Shown here piece after piece: positions 1 through 8,778 of a stretch of DNA of 64,000 nt (positions within the stretch are counted from its first letter, which is position 1; every line of letters starts with the position of its first letter). Source of the stretch: Candidatus Nitrotoga fabula (GTDB lineage: Bacteria; Pseudomonadota; Gammaproteobacteria; Burkholderiales; Gallionellaceae); NCBI RefSeq assembly GCF_905221025.1, contig NZ_CAJNBL010000008.1, positions 62,001 to 126,000 on the forward strand, written 5' to 3'. Position numbers and translations under genes: made by a program. Below the pieces are notes generated by a model. It saw only the letters and a program-made list of their open reading frames with translations, ran no database searches and had not been told where the DNA came from.

Positions 1-68
1 ATCGCGGTAAGTGCCTCCCGAACTTCATCGAGCTTGAAAGGCTTGATAATTGCAGTAATCATTTTCAT
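1..68 (-). CDS. glnK: Nitrogen regulatory protein P-II, N-terminal fragment
   Basis: Only the first 22 codons are inside the window; the gene runs off the left edge. They read MKMITAIIKPFKLDEVREAL, the highly conserved first strand and helix of PII signalling proteins. PII proteins are trimeric sensors of 2-oxoglutarate and ATP/ADP that control AmtB, glutamine synthetase adenylylation and NtrB. I call it GlnK rather than GlnB because a porin-like gene precedes it on the same strand, the usual porin-glnK-amtB layout in betaproteobacteria, but amtB is not visible here. A GlnB assignment is possible. The ntrB-ntrC pair lies further along in this window. Confidence 0.85.
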   Translation of the reverse strand, partial: MKMITAIIKPFKLDEVREALTA

Positions 69-205
69 AATCCGGACTCCTGATGTGTGTTTAAAAACTT
101 GAAAACTTTTCGCCCAACCTGCCCCAATCGCCAGAGCGCTTTGCCATAAATCCTCTGCGAACGGCTGTGCCTGAAAAAACCTGGTATATACGAGCCATTG
201 GAGAA

Positions 206-1507
206 TCAAAACGGAAGCGTTGCATCGAGCGAAATCAGCAATTGATTCCTTCTGTTATCAAACGGCAAATATGCCCGCCCAAACCCATCCACCGAGTCAT
301 AGCGGATATTGGTACGGATATTCAGGTTCTGCATCAAAGTATGCTCCAATTTGAGCTTCTTTGCCGGTTTCCAGTTCATCCCCATGGTAATGTCGAAATA
401 ATCGGCGGGTACGCAGGTAGCCTCAAAATTGGCGGCAAAACTGATGTGCACGCTGTTCGTTGCCTGGGCAACCCGAACCGGTGAACAAACGCGAAATCCA
501 CTTTTATCACTGAACCATTCTCCACGAACACCCACGGACAAATCGCTTGCCAGCTCATGTTGCAACTGCAGGTCAATCCCATACCATTCAGCATTCCGGT
601 TACCTGCAGGCGTAAAGACTCCACCCGCGTAACCAAAGGTCTGGTGCAAAACCAGTAGCGTTTCAGGAGTAACCTTGTGCTGCACAACCAGACTATAAAA
701 GCCCCACGGCTCATCGCTTCGAGTAGAGGTTTCGCTGTAGGAACCAGTCAGGTTAACCGAGGTTCTCTTACTGTTACTGGTCCAGGTTACCCCGGCCAGC
801 CCTCCCCAGTTGCTCAACTCCTTGTCCATACCCCCATCCCACCCACCAGTTGAGCTGCCAGTAATGACCCCACCCATGAATGACCAGTTTTTATTGGTAG
901 TATAGTTGCCCACCAGACCGGTATGGGTAAACGGCTCCCCGTTACTGAAAGTGTAAGACCGTGTATAGAAAAAATTGTCCGGGGCAGGAACCGTTTCATA
1001 TCCGGTTGGCGAATAAAAGTGTCCGATCTTTACCGACAGCCCGCTTCCAACCGGCACATAGGTTTCCAGATACGCCTGGGGCAAGGCCATATTGTAAAAA
1101 CGGCTCCCCTCACAGCAGAGATTCAGATCCCATTTACTCCGCCTTAACGGTTGTCCCGTATTGACATCAAAAGACGGGATTCCGTATGCCTGGGCAAAAA
1201 TGGCATCGGTACCGAACATGACATCCAAGCGTCCTCCAAAATCCCACGCTTTCCCTTCCTTCGCTATGGGACGCTGGAGATACACATTGAACTGGTTCAG
1301 TTGTAGTTCATTTGAGCGGTCGGCAAAAGTAACCGGGCCATTAAATCCATCAATTGGATTGTTCGTATTAAGGGAAATGCCGGCATTCACCCAGCCCCCG
1401 GCCTGAATGCCAAATTTCTTGAGCAGAGAGGGAGACTCGTCTGCAGCCATGGCCGCAGGCATGAACAAGGCGCCCAATGTGAAAATAAATGCATTGATAT
1501 TGTACAT
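206..1507 (-). CDS. Outer-membrane beta-barrel porin (Bbp2/OmpL-like)
   Basis: About 433 residues. The chosen ATG at 1507 has GGAAA seven bases upstream and opens directly into a signal peptide (hydrophobic stretch ending in AMA, then ADESPS). An in-frame extension to 1546 would put a poor leader before it. The mature protein has alternating hydrophobic and polar residues, many aromatic residues, and a terminal Phe, as expected of an outer-membrane barrel. It resembles the outer-membrane beta-barrel family often placed before glnK-amtB in betaproteobacteria. The spacing to the PII gene (137 bp) permits co-transcription. A role in uptake of small nitrogen compounds is inferred from context only. 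Confidence 0.75.
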   Translation of the reverse strand: MYNINAFIFTLGALFMPAAMAADESPSLLKKFGIQAGGWVNAGISLNTNNPIDGFNGPVTFADRSNELQLNQFNVYLQRPIAKEGKAWDFGGRLDVMFGTDAIFAQAYGIPSFDVNTGQPLRRSKWDLNLCCEGSRFYNMALPQAYLETYVPVGSGLSVKIGHFYSPTGYETVPAPDNFFYTRSYTFSNGEPFTHTGLVGNYTTNKNWSFMGGVITGSSTGGWDGGMDKELSNWGGLAGVTWTSNSKRTSVNLTGSYSETSTRSDEPWGFYSLVVQHKVTPETLLVLHQTFGYAGGVFTPAGNRNAEWYGIDLQLQHELASDLSVGVRGEWFSDKSGFRVCSPVRVAQATNSVHISFAANFEATCVPADYFDITMGMNWKPAKKLKLEHTLMQNLNIRTNIRYDSVDGFGRAYLPFDNRRNQLLISLDATLPF

Positions 1508-1746
1508 GGCTATGCTTTCCAGGATTGAGAAGAAACAAATACCCAATCAACATGAAGCAAATTCCATGCCAATATATTTTTTTAATTAAAACAACAGAGT
1601 ACAGCAGCTATTCCGGGAGGAACGGGATTTTCGCACAACAGGCACGCATCACTGACGCTGCCATGCACCAAATCAGTGCCTGGAGAGGATGATCCGGGTT
1701 TTCTGGCTGCCTCGCTCCAAAACGTCCAAAGCCGGCCGGAATGCAC

Positions 1747-2715
1747 TCAGAATTTACGGGTAGCGGCAAAATCAGCCAATTGAAGCAATATCCTTTTATA
1801 TTCCGTTTCAGGCAAGCAAGCCAGCGCAGCGCATGCCGCATCGGATTCTTTCTGTGCCTGCCTCCGGGTATATTCCAGGGCTCCGGTTTGCTGGACCACC
1901 TGCATGACCGCGGCAAACTCCCCAATACTCCCCTGCTCGATGGCCTGTCTCACCGTGGCAGCCTGAACGGCATCGCCATGCTGCATAGCGTAGATCAAAG
2001 GCAAGGTAGGCTTGCCTTCCGACAGGTCATCTCCCAGATTTTTTCCGGTCTCCTGCTCATCGCCTGAATAGTCCAGCACATCATCCACCAGCTGGAATGC
2101 AGTTCCCAGATGCATGCCATACTTTGCAACAGCTTCTTCGACACCAGCATCCACCTGCGCCAGAATCGCGCCCAGACGCATTGCGGCCTCGAACAGCTTG
2201 GCAGTCTTGCAGTAGATGACGCGCAAATAGCTGGCTGCATCCACACTCGCATCATGACAATTCAGCAATTGCAGCACCTCCCCCTCTGCAATCGTATTGG
2301 TGGCATCCGCCAGCGTTTGCATTACCCGCATATTGCTTACTTCCACCATCATCTGAAAAGCACGGGAGTACAAAAAGTCGCCCACCAGCACACTGGCAGC
2401 ATTTCCGAACAGGGCGCTGGCGGATGCCTGTCCGCGGCGCAATGCAGATTCATCCACCACGTCGTCATGCAGCAGGGTTGCGGTATGGATGAATTCCACC
2501 ACAGCCGCCAGATCATGATGATGTTCCCCGGTATATCCCAGCGCCTGGGCAGATAACACGACCAGCGCCGGACGCAGCCGTTTGCCGCCATTGTGGATGA
2601 TATATCCGCTCATCTGATTGATCAGCGCCACCTCCGAATGCAGACGGGTACGGATCACTCTGTCCACTACGGACATGTCCGGGGCAAGAGATTGTTTTAT
2701 GGCTTCGAACGACAC
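1747..2715 (-). CDS. ispB: Octaprenyl/polyprenyl diphosphate synthase
   Basis: Long-chain trans-prenyl diphosphate synthase, making the isoprenoid side chain of ubiquinone from IPP and an allylic primer in the cytoplasm. The first aspartate-rich motif (LLHDDVVD) and the second (LVDDVLDYSGD) bind Mg-diphosphate, and GGKRLRP is the conserved IPP-binding segment near the N-terminus. At 322 residues the length is normal for IspB. I start at GTG 2715 because GGGGG lies seven bases upstream and the protein then begins with VSFEAIKQSL; the longer frame to 2754 starts at a weak codon. The gene stands alone with no close partner on its strand. Confidence 0.93.
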   Translation of the reverse strand: MSFEAIKQSLAPDMSVVDRVIRTRLHSEVALINQMSGYIIHNGGKRLRPALVVLSAQALGYTGEHHHDLAAVVEFIHTATLLHDDVVDESALRRGQASASALFGNAASVLVGDFLYSRAFQMMVEVSNMRVMQTLADATNTIAEGEVLQLLNCHDASVDAASYLRVIYCKTAKLFEAAMRLGAILAQVDAGVEEAVAKYGMHLGTAFQLVDDVLDYSGDEQETGKNLGDDLSEGKPTLPLIYAMQHGDAVQAATVRQAIEQGSIGEFAAVMQVVQQTGALEYTRRQAQKESDAACAALACLPETEYKRILLQLADFAATRKF

Positions 2716-3017
2716 AACGAACCCCCAATTATGGCGACCAGAAAACGCTGGCAATTAAAATTAACAAAAGATCGCGATGGTATGGACTGGATGGATGACA
2801 TGTCAAGCATGGATACTGCTGGGGTGTCCGTTCGAAAGGAATCGGGTGCCACTCGCCGTCCCTGCCATACAGTCTGTTCCGGAAATTGGATGTGTGCTGC
2901 TGCTCACCATTCACGCGAAACCGGAAATTCATTTATTGGGGCAAACCCCGGCGCCGAACCTGCATCCGTATTCCGGGCAAAAGTCCGTCCGCAAAAACAT
3001 AATCCCGACTTGACAGC
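2716..3017. other. Intergenic region, no gene seen
   Basis: About 300 bp between the nucleotidyltransferase stop and ispB. Short open frames on both strands lack recognisable domains and ribosome-binding sites. It probably holds the ispB promoter, but I see no strong -35/-10 pair, tRNA or terminator. Confidence 0.4.
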
Positions 3018-3722
3018 TTACTGCCCACGGATCTTCACCCGCGCGATGGCAATGTCCTCAAAATGATCGATTTCTTTCCAGCGATAGCGGGAAAAGTCAA
3101 ACGGTATCCATTCCAGGTCTGGGTTACCGATCAGCTTGCGCATGATGGAAAAGTAATAGGTATGTGGTTTGTTGAATCCCCGCCGCATGCGCTGATCGAG
3201 CAAGTCCGCGAACATGCGCGCAGCATCCGCAGAGAGCTTGAACACGCACGCATAGACGCCACTGTAACCGGAAAAATTGACACCAAAGTGCGTTACACGG
3301 GTGTCATTCACTGCAATATTGATTTCTTTGGGGTCCAGAATGCTGCTGTCGTATGCAATCAGCAGCTCGGCTTCGGCTGGAAACAGATCCGCTGCCAGTT
3401 CGCTGGAAAGTACTACATCTCCATGTATGATCATCAGAGGTTGATCGAATGAAGAGCGCGCAAACCACAGCGAAGCGCTGATGCAGGTGATGTCAAAGAA
3501 CGGGTTAATGAAAATCTTGCAGTTATCGAGAAACGGCAGGATCATTTCGTTTTTATACCCCAAAACAACGTGGATGTCCGCGTGGGGATCATTGTTTCTG
3601 ATTTGCCGTAACAGCCTTTTGATCAAAGGTTCGCCATGAATATCAATCAGACATTTTGGGAGTCCGCCAAGCTTGCTCCCCATGCGTTTTCCAATGCCTG
3701 CCAGAAGGATCAGATAGCGCAT
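3018..3722 (-). CDS. Sugar/choline-phosphate nucleotidyltransferase family protein
   Basis: 234 residues with the NTP-transferase Rossmann-like fold signature at the very N-terminus: LLAGIGKRMGS is the nucleotide-binding loop and GGLPKCLIDIHGEPL the following conserved segment with its Lys. IIHGDVVLS supplies the metal-binding Asp. Such enzymes transfer NMP from CTP, UTP or GTP onto a phosphorylated sugar, choline or similar group; LicC-like phosphocholine cytidylyltransferases and sugar-1-phosphate nucleotidyltransferases look alike at this level, so the substrate is unknown. It lies 31 bp behind the sulfatase-like gene in the same direction, so the two are probably one operon, perhaps for decorating a surface polymer. 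Confidence 0.75.
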   Translation of the reverse strand: MRYLILLAGIGKRMGSKLGGLPKCLIDIHGEPLIKRLLRQIRNNDPHADIHVVLGYKNEMILPFLDNCKIFINPFFDITCISASLWFARSSFDQPLMIIHGDVVLSSELAADLFPAEAELLIAYDSSILDPKEINIAVNDTRVTHFGVNFSGYSGVYACVFKLSADAARMFADLLDQRMRRGFNKPHTYYFSIMRKLIGNPDLEWIPFDFSRYRWKEIDHFEDIAIARVKIRGQ

Positions 3723-3753
3723 GAATTAAACCGGGCAGATTAAAGCGATCATC

Positions 3754-5091
3754 TCAGCGCAGATTCATCCAGGATGCCAATGCAGGGCTCTGGGTACGCG
3801 CTGGCGATGGTGATTCTGCAGTACCGAAAAAGGCTTTCCGGGAGCCCTCTGCAATCAGATTCAGACAACCCGGGTCGAGCAAAGAGACAGGCCTGGCGCC
3901 ATGCTCTTGAATATACTCATGCTTGGCCAAAATACGCTTTTCCAGATTGGCTCTCAGTATTCTGAAACGTGCGTCAATGTTGGATACTGCTCGCGGATTC
4001 TTTGTCAAAGCCATCTGAAAATGTCCTGCAGCATCCGGATAATCCCTCAACTCCAGTTTGCCATCCGGCAGGAGATTGAAAAAATACAGCAGATTGCAAT
4101 GATTTCCCGAATCCAGATGATATGCGTACAGTTCGAGTCCACGTGAACTCACGACAAGATGATACGTGTCGTCCGTTATTGAAAATGACCGGGCAATACC
4201 CCATTTTCGGCTGTCGGGCTGACTTGCCGTAAAGTTCTGCGAAAACACGAAGTCATGAGGCTTTGCAAACAAATTGACCCCGGAATACCGGAACCCGGAG
4301 TTCGCTTCAATGCCAAGGAGAGCAAGACAGGTTGGCGCGATATCTATCGTACTGGCCAGGGCTTGCCTGACTCCTGGAGCCAGGCCGGGACCGCTTATCG
4401 CAAGTGGCGCCCAGGTGATTTGCGTATACGGCTCCGTGGCATGCACCATGCCGCCTTTGAATCCATGCGTCCAGTAGTCATCGCCATGGTCGCCATACAG
4501 CACGATGGTCGTATTTTCAAGGAGACCTTTTTTCTCGAGCATCGCCAGCATTACGCCAATCGCATCATCCGCCATTTTGCATGCACGCCGGATCTGATCT
4601 GTCAGCCCATCAGCAATTGACGCCAGCGCCAGGCTATGCTCGATATGAGTGATGAGATCCCATACATACAGGGCAAAAGGCGCTTCATCGGTTAATTTGT
4701 CAAAGCGATCGAGCAGGGTCGGAAAATCATTCGTGCTCCACACCGGAGGAAGATCATCGGTCCAGGAATCCAGCTTTGTCGGGTTTGCCGGATAAAACGC
4801 ATTGAGGCATATCAGATTCGCGTGGTAACCATGGCGCTGAAGAACGGAAAAAAGATGCGGGTTGTTTCCCGCAGGGCACATCCCCTCGAATTCCGGTTCT
4901 GCATCAAATTCAAAATCATTGCCATAGAAAAGGTAAGTGACCACCATCAACGTGGAAGTCGCCGATGAGAAATAATTGTCGAACACGGTCGCATCCCGCA
5001 TCAGACGCCGCGTATTGGGAAACGACGATGCAAAAGAAACCAGCCGTTGCCGGGTGATGCTTTCAAGGTGAAGGATGATCAGATTTTTCAT
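3754..5091 (-). CDS. Sulfatase / alkaline-phosphatase-superfamily enzyme
   Basis: 445 residues. The N-terminus (NLIILHLES) is the first strand of the alkaline-phosphatase superfamily with an acidic metal ligand. SSATSTLMVV provides candidate Ser/Thr nucleophiles, and VLYGDHGDDY carries the later Asp-His metal ligands. There is no Cys/Ser-X-Pro-X-Arg sulfatase signature, so a phosphodiesterase or phosphoglycerol/phosphoethanolamine transferase-like reaction is as likely as sulfate ester hydrolysis. I see no signal peptide or membrane segment, unlike LPS phosphoethanolamine transferases, which suggests a cytosolic protein. It is the first gene of a two-gene unit with the nucleotidyltransferase behind it. 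The C-terminal 80 residues match nothing I recognise. Confidence 0.7.
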   Translation of the reverse strand: MKNLIILHLESITRQRLVSFASSFPNTRRLMRDATVFDNYFSSATSTLMVVTYLFYGNDFEFDAEPEFEGMCPAGNNPHLFSVLQRHGYHANLICLNAFYPANPTKLDSWTDDLPPVWSTNDFPTLLDRFDKLTDEAPFALYVWDLITHIEHSLALASIADGLTDQIRRACKMADDAIGVMLAMLEKKGLLENTTIVLYGDHGDDYWTHGFKGGMVHATEPYTQITWAPLAISGPGLAPGVRQALASTIDIAPTCLALLGIEANSGFRYSGVNLFAKPHDFVFSQNFTASQPDSRKWGIARSFSITDDTYHLVVSSRGLELYAYHLDSGNHCNLLYFFNLLPDGKLELRDYPDAAGHFQMALTKNPRAVSNIDARFRILRANLEKRILAKHEYIQEHGARPVSLLDPGCLNLIAEGSRKAFFGTAESPSPARTQSPALASWMNLR

Positions 5092-5235
5092 CAGAGCCGC
5101 GGAAGCATAAAATTTCTGACATACGCTTGTTCAGGCCAACAAGGATGTCCCTGGAGACTTTAGCACAAAAATTAATTCGAGCACTCACGACAGAATGGTT
5201 TTTTTATACTTCAGAAATAACACTCAAAGGCATTA

Positions 5236-5774
5236 CAATCCAGAAGAAGCGCCGGAAGAGTTATGGCAAAACAGATCGGCGCAGCATCATCACCAACCGC
5301 CAGCCCATCGAACAACGTCCGGCTATCGTCGATGCCAGAAGTCGTATTGGCGACTGGGAGGCAGATACCATCATCGGCCAGAATTACCGACAGACCATCG
5401 TCAGCTTGGGCAAGCGAAAGACCGCCAAGACGGTGACAAAAACAACTACCAGCCTGCTCAACCCACACCAAAGACGGGTGCATACGATTACTTCCGACGA
5501 CGAGCGAAAATTCGCCGAACACAAGGAGATCAACAACCAACTGGATACAGACTTCTATTTCGCCCACCCTTACGCTTCATGGGAACGAGGAACGAACGAG
5601 AATACGAATGGACTGATTCGACAGTACTTTCCCAAAAACCGGGACTTTACCACGATTACACAGCAGAAGATGGGTGCAGCAATGGAAAGATTGAACAACC
5701 AACCCAGAAAGCGACTTGGATACCAAACACCTAATCAGGTATTCTTCAAGTCAGGCGTTGCACTTCACATTTAA
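5236..5774 (+). pseudogene. IS30-family transposase remnant
   Basis: The readable frame matches the catalytic half of IS30 transposases. GDWEADTIIG holds the first catalytic Asp, and ERGTNENTNGLIRQYFPK holds the Glu. The second Asp block reads TSDDERKFAEH instead of the usual T-D-N-G-K-E-F form. The N-terminal helix-turn-helix half is absent, and the stretch between the first Asp block and RVHTITSD is shorter than in full IS30 proteins, so an internal deletion is likely. It ends with FKSGVALHI and a TAA, near where an IS30 right end should lie. It is a dead fragment, with the left end lost. The 140 bp before it hold nothing I recognise. Confidence 0.8.
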
Positions 5775-5834
5775 ATCGGCGAGAACTAATAAAACCATGA
5801 ACTGTCCGTTATTGTTATCAATAGGTGAGAGATT

Positions 5835-7343
5835 GTGAAAAAAATTATATCAATCATATTATGCGGAATGTTTTTTCTTTTTTTACCTACACTGGCAGCG
5901 CCTGTACAGCCAGCTAAGCTGCCCTCTAAACCCGGGGCAATTCAAATAACGTCCCAGGCATCGGATATTTCAACTAACCTCAAGTTACAGCAGCAAAAAC
6001 TCGAGTTTTTCAAAGAGCGGCTTGACCTGCAAGACAAACGGATTAGTGACCTTAATTTTTATCTGTCTTGTTTTGGTGTGTTAATGACCGTGATAGTGGT
6101 GTTCTTTAGTTTCCGTTCAACTAGGGAAGCAGTGCAGGCTGCAAAAGACGAAGCCCGAAATGAAGTTAAGGCACAAGCAAAAAATATTATTGAATCCTGG
6201 CTTGACAAGGATGGCAAGCAGGAACTCGTTAAAAAAGTTGAAGATACGCTAAATCCTAAGATTGCAATAGCTTTGGGTGAAATCGATAACAAAGCAACTA
6301 ATGTGCTCAATAAACTGGAGGATGAAAGACGTACAACTCAAATGATTAATGACAAGAGTTTGGAACTCCAAGCGCGGCACGAGAGAGCAATGATTAATCT
6401 TAGCCACTCAATTGATACGACTAAACCATTAAGTGAGAAACAGAGAGAGAAGGTGCAAGAAGCAGCACAGGAAATAGAATCCAGAGCACCCAATAAGTAC
6501 CGCTTCGAAGATTGGAACATGCTGGGTATTCAAGCTTTTGAATCTGCAAAATATGAGGTTGCGTTAACGCAATTTATTAGGGCCGAAAAAGTCTCTTCTG
6601 AACCGATTCAGCTGTCAAAAGCACTGGTAAACAAGGGCGCCGCGCTCGCCCAGATGGGGCGGAACGAAGAGGCAATTGCCGCCTACGATGAGGTGGTGCA
6701 TCGCTTTGGCGAGGCGACGGAGGAGCCGTTGCGTGAGCAAGTGGCTACAGCGTTGATGAATAAGGGCAAGACGCTCGGCAAGATGGGGCGGGACGAAGAG
6801 GCAATTGCTGTCTACGACAAAGTGGTGCGGCACTTCGGCGAGGCGACGGAGGCACCGTTGCGTGAACAAGTGGCTACAGCGCTGGTGAACAAGGGTGGTA
6901 CGCTCGACCAGATGGAGTGGAACAATGAGGCAATTGCTGCCTACGATGAAGTGGTGCGGCGCTTCGGCGAGGCGACGGAGGCGCCGTTGCGTGAGCAAGT
7001 GGCTACAGCGCTGATGAACAAGGGCAAGACGCTCGGCAAGATGGGGCGGGACGAAGAGGCAATTGCTGTCTACGACGAAGTGGCGCGGCTCTTCGGCGAG
7101 GAGAAGGAGACGCCATTGCGTATGAAAGTATCTGAAACGCTGCTGAGCAAGGGCGTTGTGCTCGAGAATATAGGGCGGAGCAAAGAGGCAGATGCTGTCT
7201 ACGACGAACTGGCGCGGCGCTTAGGTGAGGAGAAGGAGCTCCCATTGCTTAAGCCAATGATTTTGATTATAATATGGATGTACAAGAGCGTTAGACGTTT
7301 ATTCTCTTGGTCAGTTTCCAACCGGCGTCGACATAAAAAGTGA
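5835..7343 (+). CDS. Membrane-anchored TPR protein with near-identical repeats
   Basis: 502 residues. It opens with a signal-like hydrophobic segment (residues 4-22), followed by a Gln/Lys-rich predicted coiled coil and a clear membrane span around residues 75-92 (CFGVLMTVIVVFFSF). A charged helical region then leads into at least four 43-residue TPR-like repeats (AIAAYDEVVRRFGEATE type) and a degenerate fifth. A second hydrophobic patch (MILIIIWMY) and a basic tail close the protein. TPR arrays bind other proteins; the partner is unknown. The gene has its own AGGTGAGAG-type leader and follows the IS30 remnant, so its neighbourhood has been rearranged. It converges on the binding-protein gene to the right. 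Confidence 0.7.
   Translation: MKKIISIILCGMFFLFLPTLAAPVQPAKLPSKPGAIQITSQASDISTNLKLQQQKLEFFKERLDLQDKRISDLNFYLSCFGVLMTVIVVFFSFRSTREAVQAAKDEARNEVKAQAKNIIESWLDKDGKQELVKKVEDTLNPKIAIALGEIDNKATNVLNKLEDERRTTQMINDKSLELQARHERAMINLSHSIDTTKPLSEKQREKVQEAAQEIESRAPNKYRFEDWNMLGIQAFESAKYEVALTQFIRAEKVSSEPIQLSKALVNKGAALAQMGRNEEAIAAYDEVVHRFGEATEEPLREQVATALMNKGKTLGKMGRDEEAIAVYDKVVRHFGEATEAPLREQVATALVNKGGTLDQMEWNNEAIAAYDEVVRRFGEATEAPLREQVATALMNKGKTLGKMGRDEEAIAVYDEVARLFGEEKETPLRMKVSETLLSKGVVLENIGRSKEADAVYDELARRLGEEKELPLLKPMILIIIWMYKSVRRLFSWSVSNRRRHKK
6624..7139 (+). repeat. Four tandem 129-bp coding repeats
   Basis: Units start at about 6624, 6753, 6882 and 7011, each encoding 43 residues that begin L-x-N-K-G and end with PLREQVATA or a variant. 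Units 2 and 4 share long identical DNA stretches, and a diverged fifth unit follows from 7140. Conservation at the DNA level, not only the protein level, points to recent duplication or gene conversion. Confidence 0.85.
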
Positions 7344-7370
7344 ATCGCCCGGGGATGCCCAGAATTTTAT

Positions 7371-7390
7371 GTAAACAGATAACTGTTTAC
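7371..7390. terminator. Perfect 8-bp hairpin between convergent genes
   Basis: GTAAACAG, a four-base ATAA loop and CTGTTTAC form a perfect stem between the stop of the TPR gene (7343) and the stop of the convergent binding-protein gene (7394). The stem is not GC-rich and has no long T-tract, so a terminator role rests mostly on position. Confidence 0.35.
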
Positions 7391-7393
7391 TGC

Positions 7394-8269
7394 TCAGGCT
7401 GTGCCAGCGAGATAGCTATCCACGTTCTCCTGCGTAATCACGTCAATGCCTGTATCAACCGCCTGAGGGATCTGAACGCCCAGCGATGCTTGCCATAACA
7501 TCAGGACTGATATCGAACCCTGCATTTTCGGAATGGTTGCTGAGGAGGAGTCGATCACGCCTTCTTTAATGGCATCGAGTATGGGCTTGATCCCATCCAT
7601 GCCAACTACTTTTACTTTGCCGGCCTTCCCAGCCATTTTGATAGCGCTTGCAATGCCTATCGGACCGGAAGCATCGCAGCACAAGAAACCGCTCAGATCA
7701 GGATGCAATTCGAGAACAGCCGAAGCTTGTTGGCGGGCGGTCTCAATGTCGTCATTATCAATGCCACCGTCCACAACAGTTATACCGGAATATTTTCCTA
7801 ATACCGCCAACTGGGCTTCGTATCGTTCCTTGTGATTGGGTGCCGTGGGATATCCCTGCATCACAGCCACTTTGCCAGCGTACCCGATCAGCTTGGCAAG
7901 ACGCTCGGCCGCAATGATTCCCTGCTGAGTAAAGTTGTTGCCGACGCTCGTGATACTGCTATCTAGCGATGGTGAATCAAAAAGAACCACCGGAATACCT
8001 TGGTTCCTGATGCGGTTGAGCGCCGTCATATGGCCTACTGCGTCAACGGGATCCACAGCGATGCCACTCGGGCGACTCTTCGCGGCCTGCTCCAGGATCG
8101 CGTTCTGCTCGACGACGTCAGCAACGGATGGCGGCATATAGTTGACCACAACCTCCACACCAAGCTTATGGCTTAGAATTTTGGCCTGGGCCTGCGCACC
8201 TTTATTCACCTCGTCGAACCAAGGATGCGAGACTTTTGGGACAATGATGAATCGAAGTGCATTTGCCAT
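7394..8269 (-). CDS. Periplasmic-binding-protein-fold sugar-binding homologue lacking a signal peptide
   Basis: 291 residues from ATG 8269 (GGGG about ten bases upstream). The fold is that of ribose-type substrate-binding proteins (Peripla_BP_4). Typical segments are SHPWFDEVNKGAQ near the start, the GIAVDPVDA and IPVVLFDSP strands, and KVKVVGMDGI with the following helix. Such proteins normally feed ABC sugar importers from the periplasm. Here the chain starts MANALRFIIVPK without a signal peptide, and an upstream TTG extension adds only polar residues. No permease or ATPase gene is adjacent. It may act as a cytoplasmic ligand sensor or may have lost export; either is inference. Confidence 0.7.
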   Translation of the reverse strand: MANALRFIIVPKVSHPWFDEVNKGAQAQAKILSHKLGVEVVVNYMPPSVADVVEQNAILEQAAKSRPSGIAVDPVDAVGHMTALNRIRNQGIPVVLFDSPSLDSSITSVGNNFTQQGIIAAERLAKLIGYAGKVAVMQGYPTAPNHKERYEAQLAVLGKYSGITVVDGGIDNDDIETARQQASAVLELHPDLSGFLCCDASGPIGIASAIKMAGKAGKVKVVGMDGIKPILDAIKEGVIDSSSATIPKMQGSISVLMLWQASLGVQIPQAVDTGIDVITQENVDSYLAGTA

Positions 8270-8778
8270 TTTGGAATTACCCCGTTTAACCGGACGGTTT
8301 ACTAATCTTCTGCAGGGTATCAAATCTGCTGTCTGACGCAAAGATTTTTCTGATTTTCCAAGCCTCCTTTCAAAATTATTGGGTGATTGCTGACCGATTC
8401 CACTATGCCGCCGGTATGAGTTAAGTGGACAAACTGGTCAAAAATACCTTGGGCATGGCAAAAACGAGGCATCGAAAGGCGCATGATATGACGGCACAAA
8501 TCACCACACCGAATGATTTTAATGACTGCAAGCTGAACCGGGTGGAACCGGAACTGGTTTTTATGCAGTTGATAAGTCTCGGTTACCCGTTTAGCATTAA
8601 GTGGAAGATAATGCACACAAATTATTTGTTCGTACTGGGACGCAACAACTGTCCGCCCGACACAAATATGCTGGATATAGCACGCGACCTATACCCGAAC
8701 CCAGAATGCAAAAGCACTTAATCTCCGAGGGGTGTTAGACAAGCGCATCCTTAAAACGCAATCATTTATCCAGGCCTC
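8270..8778. other. Intergenic region, no convincing gene
   Basis: About 500 bp. A 98-codon frame on the plus strand (8425-8721) begins at GTG, has no clear ribosome-binding site and matches no family I know. A minus-strand frame overlaps it. I see no tRNA or repeat. The left edge presumably carries the promoter of the binding-protein gene. Confidence 0.35.

Noticed and set aside
6615-6998. Repetitive minus-strand frame opposite the TPR repeats
   Set aside because: Its repeats mirror the TPR coding repeats; there is no start context or family.
8425-8721. 98-codon plus-strand frame in the gap before the SufR-like gene
   Set aside because: GTG start, no ribosome-binding site, no recognisable domain, overlapped by a competing frame.
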